Assembly: GCF_932526225.1 (NCBI RefSeq)
Contig: NC_064041.1
Coordinates: 10,770,813 to 10,834,812, forward strand
DNA from: Nematostella vectensis
Taxonomy: Eukaryota > Cnidaria > Anthozoa > Actiniaria > Edwardsiidae
Reading direction: 5' to 3'
Length of the DNA: 64,000 nucleotides
The position numbers were made by a program, and so were the translations under genes. Positions 42,345 through 50,603 of this stretch are shown one piece after another; within the stretch, counting starts at the first letter, position 1; each line of letters opens with the position of its first letter. The notes under the pieces are model-generated. The model saw only the letters and a list, made by a program, of their open reading frames with translations, did no database searches and had not been told where the DNA came from.

Positions 42345-43203
42345 TTTGGTTTGTTATTACCCGGTGTTGTTACAGATATGCGCACGCATAAATCTGTCTT
42401 ATATGCCGCATTTTACTTCCGGTATAAAATCGTATGTTGACGTTCAGCGATGTATCTGGGAATACACAGCTTATTTTTTATCAATTGAACTTACAATAGC
42501 CTTGCTTTGCTGGCCTGTTTTAACCGATGAGACTTCTCATTGCCGAGTGATATCGATCGAAAGTGGTGAAATTGTTCAGACAAATTTCCATCTGCCCGCG
42601 ACAGCTCCAGATTGACTTGATTACTAAATCCCAAAATAATAAATCCAAAAATAATTCCAAAAAATGTTTCAATCTATAGAGGCTTAACTGAAATATATCA
42701 GCACGAAATGCTAAATTCACGCTTGTACGTTTTCAACCCATTCAAATCGAACTTCTCAAGGATTTTGAAGACTTAGACGACGATGTGAAAAGTATTTGGC
42801 TCATGCTCGCTGCATTATTAATAACTTTAAAACCGCGAAGTTTAGCCGCAATAACCTCAAACAAACATTAGCATTATTGAGACTATTGGAAGCAGCGTTT
42901 CCCTTCTTTTCACGTTTTGTCTGTACTGTAAGCTATCAAAGCTACAAAATCACAACCAGAGATAGAATAAAACTGGTATAGCTAGTAGAGGGGTGTTGCG
43001 GTGGAAGGTGGAGGAGACAGGATTCCGTCATCAGGTTATGTTGGCTTCAGAATCATTCGGCGCATCTCCGGAGAGCGCTGGAATGTACGCTGGGTCATGG
43101 AATGAGTGGGGACCATGGACGTCTCTCGCACTTTTTTCGCGCCTCGCATTCCCAGCGCAACCATCCCATGCTAGAAAAACTTTATCCACAGGCGTGTACA
43201 GGG
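42345..43203. repeat. Segmental duplication, copy 1 (about 860 bp)
   Basis: Nearly identical, in direct orientation, to 47745-48600. It lies between the divergent starts of coiled-coil A and zinc-finger A, so it probably includes their promoters. A 61-codon frame (42796-42981) is shared by both copies but resembles nothing I know. Confidence 0.93.
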
Positions 43204-43285
43204 TGAGGGATAATATGTTTTGCGCGCGCAAAGCATCATGGGAGCTTTCAACCCTCCTTGCGTATAGCCTAACATAAAGTACACA

Positions 43286-43585
43286 ATGAATAAGAAGTGC
43301 AGAAAATGCCATTCGACGTTTAAAAGTAATCGTAATTTGATAGATCACGAAGTTAAAAAACACGGGATTGACGATTTCCCAGAGTTTCCTGTGCGGTGTC
43401 CGGAGTGTCCATATCGACTTTTCAAGCTAGAGGAAGATTTAGATCGACATGATTCAATGATCTCAGAGCACTGCCACGACCATAGGCTTTCTAGGAAGAG
43501 GAAAGGCAAGAAAAAGGGGCTAACTTCACTACCCATAATCACCCCTATTGACTCTGGTTCAATGTACAATAAAGGTAATGTGTAA
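43286..43585 (+). CDS. Small C2H2 zinc-finger protein or first exon (zinc-finger A)
   Basis: The frame reads MNKKCRKCHSTFKSNRNLID and so on. Finger 1 is C-x2-C-x12-H-x4-H (CRKC...HEVKKH). Finger 2 is C-x2-C-x13-H-x6-H (CPEC...HDSMISEH). A basic patch (RKRKGKKKG) may be a nuclear signal. AAAG|GTAATG at 43574/43575 is a plausible donor ending in phase 1, the same phase as the donor of zinc-finger B, so this may be an exon rather than a whole gene; otherwise it stops at 43585 (99 aa). A transposon begins 71 bp after that stop. The first finger is clearly paralogous to zinc-finger B. Confidence 0.7.
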   Translation: MNKKCRKCHSTFKSNRNLIDHEVKKHGIDDFPEFPVRCPECPYRLFKLEEDLDRHDSMISEHCHDHRLSRKRKGKKKGLTSLPIITPIDSGSMYNKGNV

Positions 43586-43715
43586 TCTATTTTTTTTTTC
43601 TGTATTTAAGCTTATTTACGTAAGTAAAATTTAACATTTGGGAGGTCCGTATCGTACACGGCAAAAAAGTCCGCGTTTTCTGTTCGGATAATTCACAGAA
43701 AACGCAACATAATCT

Positions 43716-43810
43716 TTTCCCTGCTAGCAGAGGCCTCTTTTCTTTGTATTTCGCTGGGCTACTCCAGCCCAGCGAAATACAGAGAAAAGAGGCCTCTGCT
43801 AGCAGGGAAA
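43716..43810. repeat. Near-perfect palindrome within the transposon's left end
   Basis: CTGCTAGCAGAGGCCTCTTT is mirrored by its complement around ACT, with arms of about 45 bp and only one or two mismatches. It would form a very stable hairpin. Confidence 0.85.
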
Positions 43811-44310
43811 CAATGATCAAGTAGGAAAACATTTTCCGTCTGGTAAAACGCGAGTTTTCCTTCCGTTTTCCTTAGAAGGAAAACTCGCATTTTCCTGAAT
43901 GTTCCCATTCTGGAAAACGTGAAAGAAAACGGCACGTACTCCAAACTGTTAGGGTTTTCCGATCGGATAATTCGAGGAAAATGCCAAGATAGATCATTGT
44001 AGGATTATTCGAGGATAATGCGCGTTTTCCCTACAGGGTTATTTTAGAAAATTCCAGTTTTCCCAGCATTTTCTCTATAGGACTATTCAAGATATTTCGA
44101 GTTTTCCTAGCATTTTGCCTACAGGATTATTTGAGTTTTCGAAGCATTTTCCTTTCAGGATTATTCCTTCAGATTTCGGGTTTTCTCCGCTCTTTCTCCC
44201 TGGATCGTCAACCTTTTACCTTTCCTCTCTCAGAGTTGTCTATGTATTTAAAGATTACCAATACATTATGTTGATAAACTTCAAATTTATTTAACATGTC
44301 ACATCGTATC

Positions 44311-44397
44311 TACCCTGGTTCCAAAGCCTCGAGCGTCTCTCTTTTTACCTCGCTGGCCACTGAATAGAGAGACGCTCGAGGCTCTGGGTTCAGGGTA
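44311..44397. mobile_element. 87-bp MITE with 9-bp target duplication
   Basis: TACCCTGG...CAGGGTA with long inverted arms (CCTCGAGCGTCTCTC mirrored). CATCGTATC flanks it on both sides (44302-44310 and 44398-44406). A 9-bp duplication is typical of Mutator-like elements. It is nested inside the CACTA-like element. Confidence 0.72.
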
Positions 44398-46439
44398 CAT
44401 CGTATCGTAATTTTACAACATAGCACATAAATAGTTTCTTGTAAACGTTCCCTGCTTAAAATCCTATCTACTATAAAAATAGTCTCATACTTTGAACAAA
44501 CAGCATGTCATTATAATCGTTCATTAGTTCGTTATTAAATAACAACTTGTAATCGCTCCCAAATAAATAAGTATTATTCGCATAAACAATTGGAAAGTAA
44601 AAGAATACCTAATAACCCCCTCATTTCTAGTAACAATAATATAATTTCCGTATAAAAGGTACTGTGCAATACCTCTCCTACTTAGTAAAATCGCTGAGCT
44701 TCTCTAAAAACATTCGATAAAAAATAACTAAATGAGCATTACTAAATAAATAAATGCCACAAGGTGAGGGTCCAAAAAGAAAGATCTTTTTTAAATAGAA
44801 CATATTGAACTTTTACAACTGCAGTGAGCATCTGTGTATAAGAACCTGTTGGCCTAAAATGTTCAAATTTGAACCCCATTTTTGTATAAGAACCTCTTAG
44901 GCCAAGCATTTGGTTCACAATTTTAGAGATGAGGATGGTCAGGAAAAAAAAGAAAAATTAGAAGGCTCTTTTTACAATCTACACCAATAAGTCTGCCAGA
45001 CAATGTTACCATAACTTCATATAAAAATAAGAATCTACTATAAGAGGAAGAGCCTATAGTAAATAGCCTAAAACATCACTGAGCACCACTTAGGCTATAG
45101 TAACTGAGAAAAAAAGTAGGTTCTTGTTGCGGGTGTTTACTGTAGATGCATGGCAAGAAGGGCTGTATAAAATGCCATGAAATTCTAGATACTACTACTC
45201 AGGTTTTCCAGTGATCCAACCATGGAGAGCCTCTATAATGTCTCCTGGTGCTTTGCTTACTGACAATCCCAGAGTCTACAATTGAAGCAAACATGTCCCT
45301 TCATGCCTTACATCTAGTTGTTGATATAAAGACCCCAAGGTCTTCAAAGCACGAGCTGGATAACCCATCATCATGTTGCATCCTGGCTTTGCTTCTCTCT
45401 CCTCTGTGGCAAAAGTCGTTTGGTGTTATTTCATTTCTGCAATGAATACATAAATGGAAAAAAATAGCAATATACAAAGGTATATTCCTACATTCTTCAG
45501 GGCATTTTGTTATCACAAACTACTTATATTTATTCTGTAATGTTTACAATGTAAGTGGCACTAGGTTACTTTTATTTTCTATAGCCTTTTAGTTAATAAT
45601 AACACATATTTGTTTAAGTGGCCCCAAAAATGACACGGGCAGGGAGAGAAAACAAGTTTTATTTTATTTTACTTGGCCTAGTCTGTACTTATTTATTATG
45701 TCCAGATGGAACAATTTGAACGGATTAAATTAAATCGAATACTTATATATAATCAAAGACAATCGAATTATGTTCAATAATCAAACTATATCTAATTATA
45801 GAGATTTCTTCAGGAATCCGAACACAGTCGAACGCTTGGTTGTATTCGATTGTGTCGGTTATACCTTGGAGGACCAAGCACAGAGTAAATTGATCTTATT
45901 TAGTTTATGTCGTTGGGGCTTCAGTTTAATGGCGCCTATTTACCAAATCGACGTGCCTTGAGAGGACGCGTATAATAAACACACATACAAAGGAGGAGAC
46001 ACTTTTTTTCCCACATTTTCTCATTCTTAAACTTGAGTTGAAAAGCAAACTTACACATAACATTACCGAGATAAAGGCTATTTGGCTTTTTCACAACCTC
46101 ATCATCTCAACGAGTGATTGTTTGAATGCCAAAACGCTCGTAATTAATTAGTGTTTCTACAAGAATACCCACCACTTTGGCTTGAATTCTCCTTGAGCAT
46201 GGTTAAAGGCCAGTTTCTATAGCTGTTGTAGAGAAATTTTCGCAAAAACTCAGCTGAAAACCGCTATAAACCTCACAAAGACTGATCCAACCGAGTTCTC
46301 TTTTGAATTTGAATTTTGCCTCGTTTCCACCCACTGGACCCAGTACTCGCGCCATGCATTCACAGGTAGCCCAAAGCCAGACCCCACAACTCCGCCAATT
46401 TGTCGAGAGGATCTATTTCAGGCAAGGAACCGGCATCTT

Positions 46440-47125
46440 GCATCTTGTATTACTCGCGTTATCCTTCTCGGTAAACGCCGGGAAAACGCGATGGATTTTT
46501 CCATAGTTTCCCTACCAAGGAATATGCGAGGAAAATGCGACCAAACGGTGTTATTTTACGGGGTTAATTTTTCACGCGTTTTTATAGACAGGAAAATTTT
46601 TTGGACCTCGCGTTATCCTCTCGGTAAACGCCGGGGAAACGCGATTGATTTTTCCAAATTTTCCTACCAAGGAATATGCGAGGAAAATGCGACCAAACCG
46701 GGTTTTTATACGAGGTTAATTTTCCATACGTTTTCTGGTCAGAAAATCTTTGGATTACTCGCGATATCCTTCTCGGTAAACGCCGGGAAAACGCGATGGA
46801 TTTTTCCACATTTTCTTGCCAAGGAATATGCGAGGAAAATGCGACCAAACGGGGTTATTTTACGGGGTTAGTTTTCCATGCGTTTTCTAGTCAGTAAAAT
46901 CTTTGGATTACTCGCGTTATCTTCTCGGTAAACGCCGGGAAAACGCGATTGATTTTTCCAAATTTTCCTACCAAGGAAAATGCGAGGAAAATGAGACCAA
47001 ACGGGGTTATTATACGGGGTTAATTTTCCATGCGTTTTCTGTTCAGGAAAAGCTTTGGATTACTCGGGTTTTTCTTTTTGGTAAACTCCGGGAAAACGCG
47101 ATGGATTTTTCCAAATTTACTTGCA
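46440..47125. repeat. Subterminal repeat of about 151 bp, 4-5 copies
   Basis: CGGGAAAACGCGATGGATTT, CAAGGAATATGCGAGGAAAA and ACGGGGTTAATTTTCCAT recur about every 151 bp. They lie inside the right end of the CACTA-like transposon and are likely transposase-binding repeats. Shadow open frames here are not genes. Confidence 0.85.
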
Positions 47126-47475
47126 AAGGAATATGCGAGGAAAATGCCTGGAATATCTCAGATTAACAGAGCCTGAAAATGTGAGATTATCTGATGTGGA
47201 AAATGCGAGTAAAACGCCATGGAAATACTCCAATTTTACAAAGACGGGAAAATCCAAAGAATATTCAAGATTATTGCGGATTTTCTATACGTTTTCTTAC
47301 TTAGAAAATTAATGGAAAACGCGGACTTTTTTGCCGTGGTAAAATAATACAGTGACCGACGTCTTGAAAGACTGAGGCCGCCAACATTTTCAGCCTTAAA
47401 ATGCTCCAAACGGCCCAGCCTCAACTGAAAATTAGACGTTCTTATAAAAAAGAGTGTATTTTTTTTATTCCAAGT

Positions 47476-47740
47476 TGCCCTTCTCGACTTCCAATTCTTA
47501 AACAAAGGTTTTTTTTCCAGCGGTGTTTCGTTCGTATTTTTTCGTTTTCTGCATGATAATTCTACTAAAAACCGGGCTTGAAGCATTTTTGCTGACGTAA
47601 TCCTTTCTCCACAACTCGTGGGGGCGAACCACCAGCTCGGTATTAGGGACTTTCCCTTCCCTCTCAAAGCAAAGATAATGATTGGCCGTCAGACAAACAG
47701 GGAAATTTCCCACTCACCTTAACACGTGTTTATAGCTAGC
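47476..47740 (-). pseudogene. Relic of the 5' end of coiled-coil gene B plus its upstream region
   Basis: 47476-47590 resembles 49918-50045, the first coding bases and upstream of coiled-coil B, with an internal deletion. 47573-47737 resembles 50306-50470 (shared CCACAACTCGTGGGGGCGAA and GATAATGATTGGCCGTCAGA). The remainder of the coding region is missing. Confidence 0.75.
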
Positions 47741-47744
47741 ATAT

Positions 47745-48600
47745 TATTACCCGGTGTTATTACACATATGCGCACGCATAAATCTGTCTTATATGCCGCA
47801 TTTTACTTCCGGTATAAAATCGTATGTTGACATTCAGCGATGTATCTGGGATGGGAATACACAGCTTATTTTTTATCAATTGAACTTACAATAGCCTTGC
47901 TTTGCTGGCCTGTTTTAACCGATGAGACTTCTCTTTGCCAAGTGATATCGATCGAAAGTGGTGAAATTGTTCAGACAAATTTACATCTGCCCGCGACAGC
48001 TCCAGATTGACTTGATTACTAAATCCCAAAATAATAAATCCGAAAATAATTCCAAAAAATGTTTCAATCTATAGAGGCTTAACTGAAATATATCAGCACG
48101 AAATGCTAAATTCACGCTTGTACGTTTTCAACCCATTCAAATCGAACTTCTCAAGGATTTTGAAGACTTAGACGACGATGTGAAAAGTATTTGGCTCATG
48201 CTCGCTGCATTATTAATAACTTTAAAACCGCGAAGTTTAGCCGCAATAACCTCAAACAAACATTAGCATTATTGAGACTATTGGAAGCAGCGTTTCCCTT
48301 CTTTTCACGTTTTGTCTGTACTGTAAGCTATCAAAGCTACAAAATCACAACCAGAGATAGAATAAAACTGGTATTGCTAGTAGAGGGGTGTTGCGGTGGA
48401 AGGTGGAGGAGACAGGATTCCGTCATCAGGTTATGTTGGCTTCAGAATCATTCGGCGCATCTCCGGAGAGCGCTGGAATGTACGCTGGGTCATGGAATGA
48501 GTGGGGACCATGGACGTCTCTCGCACCTTTTTCGCGCCTCGCATTCCCAGCGCAACCATCCCATGCTAGAAAAACTTTATCCACAGGCGTGTACAGGGTA
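47745..48600. repeat. Segmental duplication, copy 2
   Basis: Direct-orientation copy of 42345-43203 with only a few per cent differences. Its left side joins the coiled-coil B relic, but no zinc-finger exon follows; a C/G-rich dispersed repeat replaces it at 48600-48740. This is a degenerate third coiled-coil/zinc-finger module. Confidence 0.93.
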
Positions 48601-49074
48601 AGGGGGGGGGAACGCATGGTGCGCGCACCCCTCTCCCCTTTGGCGGCCAAAAAGTTGGTCATTTCTTATTAAGGAAATCTTAAAATACTATGCTTTTTTT
48701 CCCATGATATGACTGGGCACAGCCTCAGCCAATCTTGGGTTTGGTCCATATCACCATTGGAATACAATGCCATCAAGTGATACGACAGCCATTTACAGTC
48801 CTCAGATAGAGGCCAGGTCTACAACCCCTGTACACAGCGCAAGCATTACTAAACAAAACAACTGAATACTGGCTCAGCAATGCTGGTACTGTCTGTAGAC
48901 CATGTTGAAAGGGTGTGAAGTAGCTAACCAACATTTCCCTGGCCTTGTGGTAAACTGAGCGTTGCCGTGCACGCAATAACGAGCTGATGTTGGTACTGTT
49001 TTACACGTAGCTTTACCTTATCCTTGATAATACTTCAGCCCTACTTTCCCCATCGGCAGTAAATACAAACATTC

Positions 49075-49333
49075 CTCTGTCATCCTCTGAGAGTAGACCA
49101 ATTACGACTATGCGCCTGATACAAACGTTTCTCTGTCATACTCTCAAAGTAGAACACTCACTACTGTGCGCCTGATATAAACATTTCTCTTTCATACTCT
49201 CGAAGTAGACCACTCACTACTGTGCGCCTGATACAAACATTTCTCTTTTATACTCTCGAAGTAGACCGTTTACTACCGTGCGCCTGATACAAAGAAACAT
49301 TTCTCTTTCATACTCTCGAAGTAGACCACTCAC
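49075..49333. repeat. Tandem repeat of about 60 bp, 4-5 copies, built from the coiled-coil B splice donor
   Basis: On the minus strand units read TATCAGGCGCACAGTA|GTGAGTGG followed by TCTACTTCGAGAGTATGA. The exon end itself is ATTCAGGCGCAGAGTC|GTGAGTGG (donor at 49333). The exon tail and donor are therefore repeated downstream in the intron. Confidence 0.85.
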
Positions 49334-50024
49334 GACTCTGCGCCTGAATAATCCTGCGCTCAAATTCCAGTTTCATTTTCGCTTTAAGTTGTTTCTCTTT
49401 TTGTGAGTATTCTATTTTCAAAGCATTCTTTTCGCCTTGAAATATCTTTTCTAGCTCAACTTTCTGGGCCTTCATGTCGTTCAAACCCTCTTTGAGCAAC
49501 TCAATCTTCTGGAGTAAGGATTCACGCTCATTCGCATGTTTTATTTTCAACTCTTGTGTTATTTCTTCCCTAATTTTTTCTCTGTCTATTTGAAGGTTAT
49601 TCTTGTAACGGATTCTCTCATCTTCTAGCGTCTTCAAAAAGTGCCCTTTCTGTATTCTTAAAATGGTCTCGAAATTGTTGTCATCTTTAAGTTTTGCACT
49701 TGGAAGCTGAGTAGATATCCCCAAATCCCACTCCTCCGTAATTCCTTCACGTAACCGAGTCCTTGTTGCTGGATCCCTCAGTTCTGTCAACAAATCTTCG
49801 TTCTCCTTGGAAAGTTTTTTAATCAAGTAGTTTTTAGTCTCTATAACTTGTTCATATTTTGCTTTTAAGTCTTTCTCTAACTTACTTCTTTCCTTCAAAT
49901 TGTTTTCTTCCAAGTTGCCCTCCTCGGCTTTCAATTCTTCAACAAAGGCTTTTAATTTTGACTTCGATTGTAACTCGGTTTGTGTGCAGCGGTGTTCTTG
50001 TCCGCGCTTTACCGTATTCGGCAT
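49334..50024 (-). CDS. Coiled-coil protein B, first coding exon
   Basis: Starting from the ATG at 50024 (MPNTVKRGQEHRCTQTE), 230 codons run to a donor GTGAGT at 49333/49332, ending in phase 1. Without splicing the frame stops at 49308. The product is almost entirely charged coiled coil (LEKDLKAKYEQVIETKNYLI, IREEITQELKIKHANERE, LEKIFQGEKNALKIEY), with one break at LRDPATRTRLREGITEEWDL. No enzyme domain is seen. Downstream exons were not identified on the minus strand before the 48.6-kb duplication. It runs divergently from zinc-finger B, with 580 bp between the start codons. Function unknown. Confidence 0.6.
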
Positions 50025-50603
50025 AATTATTCTACCTAAACACCGGACTTGCTCTATTACATACACTGTACTCAGCGACTAACCCCTTAAAGAGTTCAAC
50101 GAATGGTTTCTCGCTTGAGAAAGATGCAAATTTGTTGTCTAGCTGTTTATGTTTTCTTTGTGATGCATAAATTATCAGCGTCTGTTGTAAAGCGCTTCTT
50201 TTCATGCATGAATAAACCGTTACGCAGTATATTATTAGAGTTTGGTAGTTAAAAAGAACACATAATAGCTATATAAAGCGCTAATGATATCACTATTGAC
50301 TTATGCGATCGAGCGTTTTTGCTGATGTAATCGCTTCTCCACAACTCGTGGGGGCGAACCACCAGCTCGGTATTAGGGACTTTCCCTTCCCTTTCAAAGC
50401 AACGATAATGATTGGCCGTCAGACGAACAGGGAAATTTCCCACTCACCTCAATACGTGTTTATAGCAAGAAAAAAGGGGAAGCCCCTTTAACTAGATTGC
50501 TATTGGTCGAATTTTACCGAGGACGTCAATACAAATATACCATATATCAACAGAACTTCAGATATAAACCTAAACGTCTACGGTATTGAAACAAACTCGA
50601 AAC

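Larger units (their letters stand above)
43657..47338. mobile_element. CACTA/EnSpm-like non-autonomous DNA transposon, 3.68 kb
   Basis: The ends are perfect 24-bp inverted repeats: CACGGCAAAAAAGTCCGCG at 43657 and its complement ending TTGCCGTG at 47338. GTA is duplicated at 43654-43656 and 47339-47341. CAC termini, a 3-bp duplication and large subterminal repeat blocks rich in GGAAAA/TTTTCC are features of the CACTA group. No transposase is recognisable inside, so it would depend on an enzyme from elsewhere. It is inserted just downstream of zinc-finger A. Confidence 0.78.

Noticed and set aside
42796-42981. A 61-codon gene (MAHARCIINNF...) shared by both segmental duplications
   Set aside because: Conservation is explained by recent duplication, and copy 2 reads on in a different way; no motif is seen.
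43657-47338. Transposase gene inside the CACTA-like element
   Set aside because: Only short frames without motifs are present; several simply read through the subterminal repeats.
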